Assembly: GCA_003427395.1 (NCBI GenBank)
Contig: BFEA01000085.1
Coordinates: 1,521,516-1,563,955 of the forward strand
Origin: Chara braunii
Taxonomy: Eukaryota; Streptophyta; Charophyceae; Charales; Characeae
Length of the DNA: 42,440 nt
Reading direction: 5' to 3'
In this document: piece by piece, positions 1 through 11,864 of the stretch
How positions within the stretch are numbered: position 1 is the first letter of the stretch
How the letters are laid out: the number at the start of each line of letters is the position of its first letter
The notes under the pieces: generated by a model
What the model was told of the DNA's origin: nothing
The model's input: only the letters and a program-made list of their open reading frames with translations
Database searches by the model: none
Made by a program: the position numbers and the translations under genes

Positions 1-690
1 CCCCCCCCCCCCCCCCCACTTGACGTGGGCGGAGGCCTTTCGGCGCATCTTGACCGTCGCTCGGGGACGGTTTCGCCCCCCCCCTACAGCGGAACCTTCT
101 GATCCACATCCATCCGAACACGCACAGGAAGGGCACGTTCAGTCCTCACAATCAGAAATGAGGGAAAGAGCGGAAACGACGGAGGAAGGAATGACCTCAC
201 GGAGACTCAAGTTGAGGCAGCTCATAGAACGGGGCCTCTTCGAGCTGCCGCTCTTCAAAGAAAATGGGGTACTAGTAATCCCCTTAAGAAAAAATGATGG
301 AAAATGGGAGATGGGTCTCTCCCCGGTGGGAGAATACGGGGGCGTGACATTGCAAGGTTGGGACTTCCCGCCCCAAGGGGGAGACTGCAGGGAAAGAGAC
401 AAGGCCTTCACCAACCAAATGTCTGCCTTTATCCCCAAACATTATGCTCCGGGGGGCGGGAATGAGATTTGTGGACTGGGACGAGCAGATGGCTGCGAAT
501 GACCTCTACCTGCTTTTCGACTGCCAACCTTGGGTGGTATAGTCACAACGCTCTTTTGAACCTACAGTGCGCAAAAATAAAAGCCAGCGAATTCTGGTCC
601 GAAGATGATGTATGCAGGTGTCTATGCCAAGTAGTGCGGAAAATAGTTTTACACCTAGACAGATGGGATGTCAGACAATGGCATCCACTG
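1..690 (+). pseudogene. 5' part of L1-like LINE; unassigned broken ORF
   Basis: The window opens with a run of 17 C. A reading frame from 20 to 502 encodes a polar N-terminal half followed by a more ordered segment (around residues 60-130). From about 463 a second frame carries what looks like its continuation (residues like VDWDEQMAAND, then LYLLFD) but hits stops near 540. I recognise no domain. Its position just upstream of the endonuclease suggests the C-terminal part of a LINE ORF1 or the linker before ORF2; that is inference. The frame change near 465 and the later stops show it is not intact. The LINE's true 5' end may lie outside the window. Confidence 0.45.
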
Positions 691-730
691 TGAAACGGAT
701 GGCCTAAAGGACAAGAGTATGCGCTAAGAA

Positions 731-1847
731 ATGGATGATTTAGAAACGTTATACTGTAGGAATCGGGCATGGCGGAAATGCGTAGATTCAGCCGACCTGG
801 ACCTACGCTTCATTAACATAAATGGTCTGGCATCGAGTAAACCTGAAAAACACAAAGCCATCCGGGATCAGCTTAGAGGGGTAAGAGGCAGGCGATGGAC
901 GGACGTGATTTGCGTACAAGAGACTCATTTGCAAGACAATCCGAAACACAACAGGGCACACCCAGATTGCCACCCTTGCTGAGCCCGGTCTTGGAGCATG
1001 AGCTCTTATGGCTGTGTGAGGCCAGACTCTAGATTCAAACTTGTTTATTGGGTGGTGGATAAAGAAGAGGGGCGATGGGCCTCTGTCTTGGGAACATTAG
1101 AATTAGAACTGCTTTGTATCCTCTGCATCTACTCACCTAATTTAGTGGGGGAAAGAAGGGAGTTCTTGGGGAGGATAGGAATGCAAGTCCCAGAAGGTAT
1201 CCCTTTAATCATAGCAGGAGATTTTAACGCTACCCCCGACAAGGGACTGGACAGATGGAACCCTCAGGAATCTCCCTCCTTTGCGGCGATCGAAGATGAT
1301 GTTGGCTGACCGCTGTGAGACTCTCTCGGTCTTCGATACCTTCTGCCACTTGCACCCCCAATCACGAACCTTCACGTGCATACGGGATAGCGACCCGTCT
1401 CGATTATCCAAATCGCAAATTGACCTTATCCTGCTTTCTAATGACCTGGAGGGGGCTCTGCGATGGTCACTAATTTTTCCATGCAGCCCGCACCCGGGAT
1501 TGGACCATAAGACTTGTGGCATAATACTAACAATGAGGAAAATGCCTGATCAAGGGCCAGGTTTTTACAAGTTAAATACCTCCTTGCTTAAGGATACATC
1601 GTTCTTAGAAATGATTCGACACGAATGGGATTTCTGGCACCAAGAAAACCACCTTTTTGATTCTCGTCTTATATGGTTCAACAATGGTCTAATCTTCTTG
1701 GCCAAAAAGTGTAAAGAATTCTCCAAAGCCAAAGTAGCCCTACGACAACACCAAGAAATTGACCACCCACAACGAACTCATAGTTCTGGAACGGCAGGCA
1801 GAGTCACAACATCTCACTTCTTCCCAAGAACCACAACATCTCACTAA
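731..1847 (+). pseudogene. LINE ORF2, APE-type endonuclease domain, broken
   Basis: Three consecutive frames together give an exonuclease-endonuclease-phosphatase domain of the L1 type, which nicks target DNA to prime reverse transcription. Visible motifs, in order, are INGL (asparagine motif, near 820), QETH (catalytic glutamate, near 920), GDFN (near 1218), SQIDLIL (near 1413) and HPGLDHK (terminal SDH-like histidine block, near 1490). The first frame stops near 980, the second near 1307, and the third runs to 1847, so at least two frameshifts separate the motifs. The missing or altered residues and shifts mean no active enzyme. Downstream sequence (1560-1850) is the usual endonuclease-RT linker. 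Confidence 0.8.
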
Positions 1848-2659
1848 CTCCATCCAAAGAGTTAAAGATCAACTCCTGCAATATGCACTACACATATGGC
1901 AAGGAATTAGGATCCGAGGGAAAATGGTCAAACTCACCCACGAAACTTCAATGGATACCCAATTTTTCTCAATGGCCACCGCACGTACACGACGAACGGT
2001 CATTGAGGCCTTCCTGGACCCAGATAATAGCGACATCATCGCTACTAACACAGCGCACTGCATGCTGATCACTATGAAGTTCTTTAAACAATTATATACA
2101 TCCCAAGTCTCCTCTTTGAATGGGGAAGAGAGAATCAGGGAAATACATGACTTCCTGCTTCCAATGGACAGGCACATATCCCCACAACAGCGTGACTAGT
2201 TGGAGGCAGAATTTACAAAAGAAGAAGTGTGTGCAGCTCTCCTCCAAATGAAAGAAGAAAAAAAAACCGGCATAGACGGCTTTCCCAAAGAGTTTTGAGA
2301 AGCCACATGGACGAACTTGAGTACCAACTTGTGGGAATATTATCAGGACGTATGGGAGGTCGGGGAAATGGGAGAAACCGTGAGGAAGAGGTTGCTATCT
2401 CTCCTATACAAGAATGGACACAAAATCAATATCAGAAATTACAGACCTATTACGCTGCTCACAGTAGTATATAAAATGTTTTTCAAAGCGCCGGCCAACC
2501 GTATGGCGACAGTTTTGGAAGAGGTCATACATCCAGCCCAAACAGGGTTCATGTCTGACAGGAACATACAAGAAAACATCCTGCTGGTAAAAGACGTGGT
2601 CCAATTAGCACGACGAAATCAGGCAAATGCGGCCATTATTTTTATAGATTTTGAAAAAG
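1848..2659 (+). pseudogene. LINE ORF2, N-terminal part of reverse transcriptase
   Basis: This continues ORF2. It carries the TGIDGFPKEF segment near 2265 (a conserved block preceding RT fingers in L1-type elements), then NYRPITLL near 2440, QTGFMSDRNIQENILL near 2540 and FIDFEKD near 2645. The last is the start of RT motif A, expected to read on as F-D-x-x-K-A-Y-D. Translation then runs into a T-rich tract and is lost. The rest of motif A (FEKAYDHVDW) is found at 37361, so the gene is interrupted rather than truncated. Two frames are needed across 1880-2650, so the copy was probably decayed independently of the interruption. Confidence 0.85.
2646..2659 (+). repeat. 14-bp target-site duplication, left copy
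   Basis: AGATTTTGAAAAAG here is repeated exactly at 37358-37371. It lies inside the RT motif A codons of the LINE on both sides, so joining the outer flanks through one copy restores RT continuity. Length and the adjoining T-rich tract are typical of target-primed reverse transcription. Confidence 0.88.
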
Positions 2660-2705
2660 ATTTTTTTTTTTTTTCTCTTTTTTTCTTTTTCTTTTAGAGA
2701 GACGA
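2660..2705 (-). other. A-tail and 3' terminal bases of the retroposon
   Basis: The plus strand is a T-rich tract with scattered C, followed by AGAGAGACGA up to the LTR. On the minus strand this is a terminal TCTCT segment running into A-rich sequence, equivalent to the end of the LINE 3' UTR at 40670-40704. Confidence 0.7.
2702..2705 (+). repeat. LTR-element target duplication ACGA, left
   Basis: The four bases before the left LTR match the four bases after the right LTR at 35429-35432. Ty3-type integrases usually give 4-6 bp. Read across the gap, the flanks agree with the intact LINE tail at 40660-40680, which supports the boundary. Confidence 0.6.
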
Positions 2706-4494
2706 TGTCGAGCGCATCGGTACCGCATGGGGACCCTCTCGGCGGCGTCACGCAGGATTTTGCAGGACTTGTCGCGGAGAGCGTTTGTCGCTCCGACCGA
2801 GTGCGCCAGCCGTACCTCTCGTGAGCCCCTACGACAGGACAGGGTCATGCGAGGCACCGCTTACCTCCACCTGTGGAAGTTGTCACCATCCCTTAGGTGG
2901 GAGCATCCCCGCCGAGCTATTGAACCACATGCGAAGGCTTTTCGTACGCAATTGCAGAGGCGGCCCAGCCGAGGGCGTTTCTCGCTCGCTGTAGCATAGG
3001 GGGTACTCGCGGTCGAACGCCCAAAATCAAACCCGCGAGCGAATCGACGTTATGGGGGGCTGACGTCCCAAACGCGACTCGACGTCGGTCGACTAGGACG
3101 CATCCGCGCGTTACACCACAACATTCGCATCTACCCACACGCAACACATGGAAACACACAAAACAAACACCCAGAACAACACCACAACACAATAACACTC
3201 CGAGTCCCTTCAGTATCCGACCCAGAACTTTGTGCAGCGAGAATCAGGTACGCGCGCTGGACTTTCGTATAAGAGTCATGCGAGTGCATGGCCTCCTAAT
3301 ATCGACCAGCCGTGCGGGCATACACAAGCATTCGCGCTGATGGGGTACTACGTAGTTCTCGTAACCTCATGGCCCTTGATAACCTCGAGGGCCGTGTTCG
3401 ACACTCAAGTGTCGGCTGACAAGCGCTTTGAGGAGTTACCCTCTCGGCGCTAGACAACCACCATGCGCGGTGGAAGACCACACACCTCTTCTGCACCCTG
3501 TACAGAGGGGTTAAGTAGACAACTTCATGGCTGTCGTGGTAGTCAAAATCAAGGGGTTTGACTTTGATTTTGACGGCTGCTACGGACCACAACGTCCAAC
3601 CATGAAAACTTAAAAGAGAAAACAACTGCAGATAGAAAAGGAGGATCACCCCCTTTCCTTTCTCTGTTTAGCCCATAGTCTGATAGCTGTCTTAAATGGA
3701 AGGGGTAGGCCAACACGAAAGGTGCGTGTGGATGATGCCCAAAATCAGACTCATAGGCAACCCGATGTTCGAGACGTTAAAGGCTCGTACGCGAATCCCC
3801 ATAGGCCGACTGGAACTGATACCTCGCCCACGAGTCGTTTCGAGCTATTGAAACTCGGGCCTACTGGCCATAACGCTCTTTTGTCCTTTCCGCTCGACCC
3901 ATAACTTTTAGGTGCGGAAATCAGTAAGTGTTGCGCGCGTGGTTTAGTATAAAGTCACGCGGACGCAGGACCCATGCATACAGACGAGCAATGCAGTCCT
4001 ACTCACGCGGTCCTTATGACGGCCCTTTATGTGGTGCCCATACCCGAGTGACCTTATTTGAGCCATGGGGTCGCTCTCGACGCCCAGGCGTCGGCTGATG
4101 TGCGCGCTAAGGGAGGTAACCCTTTAGTGAGCGCAAAACCGGCCTGAGGGCCTTACCATCTTCAACACCCTGAGGTGTCCCAAGGGGTGCGGGGTAAGAT
4201 GGTCCCTAGGGCAGGAAGGAATTCGGAGCGGTGGTGAGTTGTCTGGGGCACCACCAGCGACACGCTAACCCTTCCGCCCGGAACTCTATCGTTCCACCAA
4301 AGTAATTTAAAACAAGGAAAAAGAAAAAGGACATTTGACGTTAGCAGGGGGAAAGCATAAACATCCCGCCGGACGGAGTTATTGGGGACAACCCTTCATC
4401 CTCGTGGCGCTTCGGTTTCCCAGAACAGCGTCATGCACAAGTAGCCCAGCCCTCGCGCGAGGGGTAACCTCTTCTGCTCTGAGCCTGGGACCTA

Positions 4495-4630
4495 GGACGT
4501 CCCGGACAAGGACCTCGAGTTTCAGGCTCGGGACTAACGTCCGACCAAATAAAATCATTGAGTAAGGAAAAACGTAGGCGTGCGGTCACGTAGCCCCATG
4601 AGGGTCACCCGAGCGTACGCCTACTCTGAC
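4495..4630 (+). repeat. Block inverted between the two LTRs, left orientation
   Basis: This segment, from GGACGTCC to CTCTGAC, is the reverse complement of 26578-26713 in the right LTR. Flanking stretches at 4400-4494 and 4631-4780 are missing or shortened in the right LTR. Confidence 0.85.
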
Positions 4631-5819
4631 TACCACATTATGAGGATGGGAAAAAAACAATCTCACTCAAACAAAAAGTTGTGGGCTAGTTCACTCTCAC
4701 GACAGTTGTGTGGTTTGCCCATCTGAATCCAAAACATAATCATTGACCAAATACTTAATCGGGATTCTCCCACACATACCTGCAATCATACAAACAACAT
4801 TCAAACAACATCACACACACTAAAGGGGTCAACTTTCCAACCTTCTGCAGCTCACACCCTGCCTTATGCACACGAGCCCAACCATTTCCCCACCAATCCT
4901 CAACAAAAATACTCAGTCCTTAAGAAATGGCCATTTATAAAGAAACTGGGTGAAAACCCAAAGAAACACATAAATCCCGGCAAGGGTCAAGGCCATAGGT
5001 TCAGAGGCAAGATAAATGGGAAAGTTGAGTCGTAAACCGACGAATCAGCAACCGACCTGTTATCAGTGATAACAGAAGAGTGATCCTTTTTTAAGGATCA
5101 GGCTGATAAGATCAAGCCTTCAGGTGAAATACGGAAACCTGCAGCACAGTACAGGCAAAAAATAACCACTACTATGTTCATGCCAAAAAGGGGAATACTC
5201 CCTAATTCGTAACCTAGCTCCTCTACTAGTACCTAGTCTTGAACACCTCCCCTATCCCGGATGGATCTACTAAGTAGCTCCTAGCTGATTCGCAAGAAGA
5301 TCTCCTCAAATTCTACGAAATTTCGGCAGCGCTTCCCGTAGGAAAAGTGTCTTTTAAGAATTTCTACGAGCCAAAAAATGACTAACTCTTTCAGATTTGC
5401 AGAAAATTCGGCAGTGCCTCCCGTAGGAACAGGAGGTTGTCAAGATTTATACAAAATAAAAGACAGAAAGGCAAAGCAAGCTATACTTGGGACTATCATC
5501 TGACACATGTTTGATGATTCAGAATCAATGATTGCCTACACGACCTCTTGATGAGATTGTGGGCTAGCCCTGATCCTAACTCCTAGCAGGGTCAGTCCTA
5601 TCTTTATCCCAAATGCTCCCTCCCATTATCCATCTCGTCTACATGTGGCTCCAACACTTGGCGAGCATCTAAAGCAACTAACCTATCGAAAAGACACCCC
5701 AAAGTGAGACCCCACAAGCATGCATGAACAAACATCTCTCATACTCCCACATAAGTTTGTCCTAGGTAGTTCGTTAGATCACTCAGTTATTTTCCCTTAG
5801 TAAACCCCCTTGCCTATGA

Positions 5820-7080
5820 CATAGGATTAGACAATGCCCTAACTTAAGGGTATGTCCAACCGGCCTAAGTAAACAAGTAAAGGTACACATAACTGGACTG
5901 CCCTAACTTAAGGGTATGCCCAACACCACATGGACTCTAGTCATAAAACATATGACCAAACCGCCCTAACTTAAGGGTACGTATGACTTCTGCTTAATTG
6001 ACGACATGAAGCATACGGCTAGGCTGCCCTAACTTAAGGGTATGCCTAGTCAGCTCTACACAAAGTTACGTAGGGCATAGGATTAGGCTGCCCCAACTTA
6101 GGGGTGTGCCTAACCTGCCTAAAATAAGTACGAACGACGAGTGGTCGGACCGCCCTAACTTAAGGGTACGTCCAACCTACATAACATCAATGACAAGAGC
6201 ATATCACTAGGCCGCCCTAACTTAAGGGTACGCCTAGCTAGCTTAAATCGTTTTAGGTACATAAGACAATATGACCAGGCCGCCCTAACTGAAGGGTACG
6301 CCTGATCTGCCTGAACAATCATAAACGACGTATGACTAAGCCGTCCTAACTTAAAGGTACGCTTAGTCTCCGCAACGACAATATAAAAGAACAACCATTA
6401 ATATACTTACACAAACTTTATATGTTTCTCTTTTATTAGGCAAATGATCAGACCTACCCAACTTAGGGAGACATCCAATCCTGCCATGTGTTTAGAAGAG
6501 AAAATAAAAGAAGCTTTATACTAACTCTCTGATCCTTCATATTATCACGAGCATAAGACTGAACCGCCCTAACTTAAGGGCACGCTCAGCCTGCCCGAAT
6601 TACCTTATTATATTCTTTATTTGCTTTTCTTTTCTTTTTGTTCTACCTTACTTACTGACTGGCTTTCCCAACTTAGGGTGCCCGGTCTGTTAGCTGATAT
6701 AGATTCATATAACGTATACCAAAATTCTATATTTTGGTTAATCCGTTTGTTCATGGCTTATGACTGAGCCGCCCTAACTTAAGGGTACGCTCAGTCTTAT
6801 GCCTTTGTCCCCCTCAGAAGAATACACACACAGAACTGGATCTACGCAACTTAGAATATTCTCAGCTGTGTTTTCAGCAACCCACAAAAGAAACACCAGG
6901 ATTCTGAGTCCTCCCAACTTAGGGTGCCCATCCTCCTGTTCAGAAACCCCAGAAAGATGCAGCGACTGGTCCGTCCAGCTTAACATAGGCCCAACCCTCA
7001 AAGATCATACAGTCAGCCCAACAAACATAAATAAAACACAGCACTGAGCCCACATCAACTTAGAGGAGCTCAGCCCTGGG
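5820..7080. repeat. Array of about 16 quasi-palindromes, left LTR
   Basis: Units recur every 55-65 bases from 5820 to 6380, then at wider spacing to 7080. The core is GCCCTAACTTAAGGGTA or a close variant, itself a stem CCCT/AGGG. Outside the core each unit has arms that differ from unit to unit but pair with each other: CTAGGC/GCCTAG near 6210, CAGGC/GCCTG near 6278, GACTAAGC/GCTTAGTC near 6335, GACTGAGC/GCTCAGTC near 6768 (extended by partial GGC..AT/AT..GCC pairing), CTGAGC/GCTCAG near 7043. Near 6090 the core is CCCC/GGGG in place of CCCT/AGGG, so pairing is kept. Some units (near 6440, 6665, 6910, 6970) are degenerate. Confidence 0.88.
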
Positions 7081-7679
7081 TTGACCCGGTCAAAGCATGC
7101 AAACATCTTTCATCATCCCACCTTCCCCTCAGTTCATTCTATCTGAATTCACTCAAAGGAAATGTCTGATTGCTTACATATAGTTGTTGATTCACCTTTC
7201 ACAATGCATATCCTGACATACATAATAAATAAAAGTATTATCCTCATATAGCTATATTCAGATAACCCAAGGATAACAGTTAGAGGAAGGGATCACACAT
7301 ATCAGACGAAATTATACGTGAGTGTTCCCTGCCTCCAGAACCCCGCCTGGGTTCTGGCAGAGCTCCCGCACTCTGTGGGTAGAACTCCCACAAGGTCTTG
7401 GTACGGACCTACGGGTTGCAATCCCGCCTGCTGCCTTTCTCTCATAGCCTCAGACTAGACTTAGAGTAAGAAGGATAGAAGTAGAGAGGTCAGACTCTCG
7501 AGATCCAAGGGAGGTGCGCTCAATCTCACGGGAGAGGGCCTGGATACCTTCAATCTCCAGAGGGCCCCGCAATGATATCCAGGAAAACGCAGCAGAAGCC
7601 GATTAGAACCACGGCCGGAATGTGATGCACAAGACCCCAGACTGATCTCCAAATCACAGCAGTGGCCCCCGTGATGGGC

Positions 7680-8945
7680 TTGCTTACCCCACTACGAGTC
7701 TACAACTGTATGTAGTTGGTGCACAAGCACCGCTGTGCCCAACAGTCGGAAACCCAACGGAGTACGGATGTACAACAAGGTGGCACTGTGGTAGCTCAAC
7801 AAGGGCACAACAACGCACAAACTGTGTGTTGTGGCAGCTTGTCCCAGCAGCAGCAACCCATTCACTGCGACAGCAGCCCACCGACACACAGCAGCCGTTG
7901 TACCCAGCGGGCGCCACTGCGGCTGCCCGTAACAACAACAATCCTGCTGAGAAAGCGGTAACTCTAAAGTCATGATCAGCCGCCCAAAACTGCTAGCAGT
8001 AATTCAACCGTGGCGAACTGATGGTAAGTAGCAATCTTACCTTCACACTTCGTGACTCCTCTTAACAGCCGCCCTCTTACTCTACTCATTATGCAAATCA
8101 GACGCGGCAACCCACTGAAACCACGCGAGTAGCAACTGTGTAAAAACTCGATTTTGTGGCAGCACAAGTGCTCAACATCAGCGTCACAACGCTATATCGA
8201 TCAATACACAGTGGCGTACCTCCAACGGTGTACTCAACATAATGCCCAGTAATGCACTCAATATGCTCACTACTGCTCAGTGAAAACCCCTCACCATGCT
8301 TCAGCACATGCCCCTTCTCTCTTTGGCCAGGTTGCCGCTACGCAACCCTCAAGGACTGTGTCTGAACAACGCACCCCTTTGGGTTCTATTCAAAACGCAG
8401 GCAAAGTGCAATATTGACCAGCAATTGGCAGTATGTAATGTGCAGCGCGACACTTAACCACCAACCAGACACAACAACTGTATGGTAAGTTTACGATGAA
8501 AGTACGGCGTCTGTATACTTCGAGGTGCCCAACAAGCAGGCAGCTCGTATACTGTTAGGAACATAGCAGCAGTTGTACCCAACGGGCGCCAGCTGTACTC
8601 AGCGTAGTTCAGTCGCAATAGTTGCATTGGCGTCACAGTTCCTCATTAGCAGCAGCGTGCTATGCAATAATGCTTAGAGAGAACGTACTGATGTCGAGCC
8701 GTGGACCTCGGCTATTGGCTGCTTGAAGTCGTAGCAGCTGTAAAGGGTGTCCGGTAGCCACATAGACCGACAGTCCCGCAGTTACGGTTACAGTTTGCCA
8801 CCACAACAATTCAGCGTCGTTCGAGCAAGCAATCACACCAACCATTTGCCCGATTGGCTTGCGACAGTATGCTCACCCGCCTACCACAAAATGCCTGCTC
8901 GAAGTTGGTCAACATACAGTTTGGCACCATAACTTGACTTTCAAT
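7680..8945. other. LTR segment rich in CAGCAG/CAACAA and recurring short motifs
   Basis: No gene. Short motifs recur, for example GTTGTACCCAACGGGCGCC near 8573 and a variant near 7897. The same segment is at 30870-32140. Two GGTAAGT sequences on the plus strand (8023, 8484) and a minus-strand GAAGGTAAG near 8040 look like splice donors. Confidence 0.45.
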
Positions 8946-8954
8946 TCATCCGCC

Positions 8955-9110
8955 TTACCAGTTCCAGCCTTCTTCGTTGTTCTTACCTCCTGCGTACAAA
9001 TGCACTTCGTTGTTCTTACCTCCTGCGTACAAGTGTTCTTCTTCTTCTTTTCCTGTTGGTATCATCCTAGTTGCCTTCTTCGTTGTTCTTACCTCCTGCG
9101 TACAAATGCA
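8955..9110 (+). repeat. Short tandem copies specific to the left LTR
   Basis: A unit of about 33 bases (TTCGTTGTTCTTACCTCCTG followed by CGTACAA) occurs three times; the right LTR has one such unit near 32218-32250. On the minus strand each unit holds GGAGGTAAG, a donor-like site, which is thereby multiplied. Confidence 0.75.
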
Positions 9111-9834
9111 CTTGGTCGTCAGTCCGACCAAGTTCATAACTTGGCTTGCCGGGGGGGAACACTTTGAGGCAAAAACTCTCGTAACCACCAGGTGTTTACG
9201 CTTCTCCCTTCTACTCCCTTCGTCTCTCTCTCTCTCTCTTTGTCTCTCTCTCCTTCTCTGTCTCTCTCTCCCCCTCTGTGGCCTGGTCCCATGAACTACC
9301 CATATGGGCATTGACACTTACGAAACTCGACGTACATCAGCTACAGAAGGGAAACGAGCTGGCGCTCTAGATCGGCACGACCCGCACCACTACGGTGACT
9401 TCGATGATGATTGAACGAGTTTCGCCATGGCAGGCAGGTAAGTCTACTTACTTTTCTTCTACTCTCTTTTCCCCTCACGCTGGACTCGCACTACCTCCGT
9501 CAAACGATGAGCAACATCGGATGAATCTTCCACTCAACCATGGAATGATAACCCATTATTCGATTTGTACCCGCGCACAACCTACCATTGCTCAACTTTC
9601 CACCGTTCTGTACTCATGGTCTCCCCGAAGCAAGTACCTCTCTCTCTCTCTCTCATCCCACGTACGTAAGCGTACCCGATCCTCCACGACGAATACCTGC
9701 TATGAGGAAAAAGGTAAGTTCCCTCTCCCCTCCTCAAAGATTCTGTTCCGACTTCCCTTCCCGATTGCTCCCTCGCCTCTTCACCAGCGTACTTGGCCAC
9801 TCGACGTAGTCAGGCTCAGTGAAATTCGGAAGAC

Positions 9835-10086
9835 GTTGTTGCTGAGAAGGAGGCCAACAACACAGCGACACAACACGAGTACGCATATCACTATGATAAA
9901 CGGGCGCCGTTTTGGATCGCACCTTCGACTTGGATGAGGATGTCGGCCATAGTGGTGAAGGTCTCTGAGGGTAGCACAGTCTCGACAAGGGAGACGGCTA
10001 CTCAGACAGATAGCACGGTCACGACCCCCGATATTTACCAAAAGAACGCAGATTTCGACCACCGCGAAGAGAAACCAAGGCAATAG
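9835..10086 (+). other. Antisense ORF segment conserved in both LTRs (left)
   Basis: An open stretch of 83 codons plus stop, in plus orientation (opposite to the element), also open in the right LTR at 32993-33244. It includes HEYAYHYDK, then APFWIAPSTW, then TATQTDSTVTTPDIYQKNADF. I do not recognise a family. Upstream on the same strand are GGTAAGT sites at 9437 and 9713 and a CTCTTCACCAG acceptor-like sequence near 9787. It could be part of a spliced antisense transcript or a captured gene piece, or chance. Confidence 0.3.
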
Positions 10087-11042
10087 GCCGGGATGCGAGG
10101 CTATGGGCTGCGCCTTGCTAAAATATGCAAGACGAGAACGAATCTTCCTCAAGAACATGGACAGATACACCCCCTATACTTTTTATTTTAGTATCTGCCC
10201 TCCCATGTATTTAGTCAAGCCCTTTCTCTAGGTACATTCGTTCACCCCATTCCCCTCAACTGTCTCCTTCTCGGGTAGCAGATCCCAGCCTCGACTACCC
10301 CGAGGATGCAGCGTGGAGGTCGGCGAGCCACAACAGCGGCGTGATTATCAGCGGAATCTTGACGCCATGCAAGGCCAAGTCGGGATGACGAGCAGAGATC
10401 CCACCAGCGAGATTGGGAGGATGATCTTGAGCACGACGAGCACGCGCAGCAGAACCGGCAGGATGGAGACGAACGGCTGCGAGATCGATACTCATCGACG
10501 GACCGAACTACGTTCCCGCATAGCAAACACGTGACCCCGCTCCAACCCTTACCAACTATGCAAAGCAAGAAATGTATCTCCCGCTAGAACAGGATAAGAT
10601 ACATTAGCAGAATCCATGCATCCTCCTTCCTCCTGCTACCGCGCAACCTTCTTACCTCATACTAATTATTACGCTACTCAGATTGACTTTCTGACATGGC
10701 CAATCAATCCAGAATGATCTAAGACCCCGGTTTGGTATCTTTGTTTGCCAAAAACGGCCGAGAAACGGCCGAGCAATTCAATTTGCACTCGTCTTCACTC
10801 CTTTCCCTTCCTTTCTCCTTCGAACGTACCTGGCGCGAAATCGCGTCCAGGTTCATTCCCCCCCCTTTTTGTTTTTTTGTTGTCTCGGCTGCTTCCCCTC
10901 TCGTGGCGCTGCGCCCTCGTGCGCTATCTTTCTCCTCTCTAACTCTTCCTCTTTCTCCTCCTATACTACCTCTCCCCCAGTAATCTGCGCTGCCTCACCT
11001 TCTCGGACAGCATCCACCATAGCAAACGAAGAGAGGGCTCGA

Positions 11043-11057
11043 CCCCCCTATTTATGC
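11043..11057 (-). promoter_or_regulatory. TATA-like box in the left LTR
   Basis: The minus strand reads GCATAAATAGGGGGG. It would direct transcription toward lower coordinates with a start about 30 bases on, near 11015-11025. It is conserved in the right LTR at 34166-34180. This splits the LTR into U3 of about 2.5 kb (including the 1.26-kb insertion) and R-U5 of about 8.3 kb. Confidence 0.45.
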
Positions 11058-11164
11058 GAGTCAGCCTTGTGCAGGGGCCAGCCCAATCTTTCCTGTATCG
11101 TCCCAATTTTAACGGATGTCCCGAAGGACTATGCCGTAGACTGCGTCCCCAAGACTCCTTCGCA

Positions 11165-11280
11165 CGTTGACCGGGCCCAGCCAACTCAAAAATATTCAGT
11201 ATTACCCATCATTTTCCATTATCTGGTTTCGAACTTGTGTCTGTACTTCAACGGCTCAGTGGTGTATCCCCTGAGCTAGG
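11165..11280 (-). repeat. tRNA-type SINE-like module in the left LTR
   Basis: On the minus strand 11278-11268 reads TAGCTCAGGGG (pol III A box) and 11234-11225 reads GTTCGAAACC (B box), about 44 bases apart. Further on, about 11165-11200, lies a block with CTGAATA and GGGCCCGGTCAACG. The same head-plus-body order is found at 41935-42100, outside the element. It is also in the right LTR, so it was part of the LTR before insertion. Confidence 0.6.
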
Positions 11281-11377
11281 TTATTGGGTCCACGGCCGGT
11301 CCTGGTGCCACCGCCGGACCACGTTCAAGAAACGGGATAAAAATAAGAAATAAGAAATTTGGAAATAAAAATAATAA

Positions 11378-11805
11378 GGGAAAATTTGTCTGGCGCCCCT
11401 GTATTTTCCATTTATTTGCGTTGTGCCCCTCCGACATGCGAAATACCCTGCCGCTCCCCTGGGCCTGAAAATATTTCTGGCAGGCCCCCGTCGGTAGTGG
11501 CGCAACTTTCCATTACGCCCTCCCTCAACCGGCGGTCCCATTCCATTGGGCTATGTGCCATATGCCCTCGTAAGGAGCACCCATCTTCCTGTGACGCCCC
11601 TGCAGCAGTTCGGCGCTGGAAATTTGAATTAAATTTCGAACAGTGTTCTTGTTGACGCGCCGCCGCCATTTTTCTTGACGCGCTCGTGAAGGCCAACCTC
11701 CTGTCGTCTTCGTTTTTGATGGGCGTCAACCATCGCAAGGTGAGTGTCCCCCCCCTTCTTCGTTTTCGATCGTCGTCGACGCTCGTGTGTGTGTGTGTGT
11801 GACAC

Positions 11806-11864
<59 letters not shown>

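Noticed and set aside
5820-6800. CRISPR-like array
   Set aside because: Spacing is partly regular, but the conserved part is a 17-base palindromic core, the flanks are self-complementary arms rather than unrelated spacers, there are no cas genes, and the context is a eukaryotic LTR.
5820-6800. Interstitial telomere repeat (CCCTAA-like)
   Set aside because: Only one CCCTAAC per unit occurs, never in tandem, so the likeness to plant telomere sequence is incidental.
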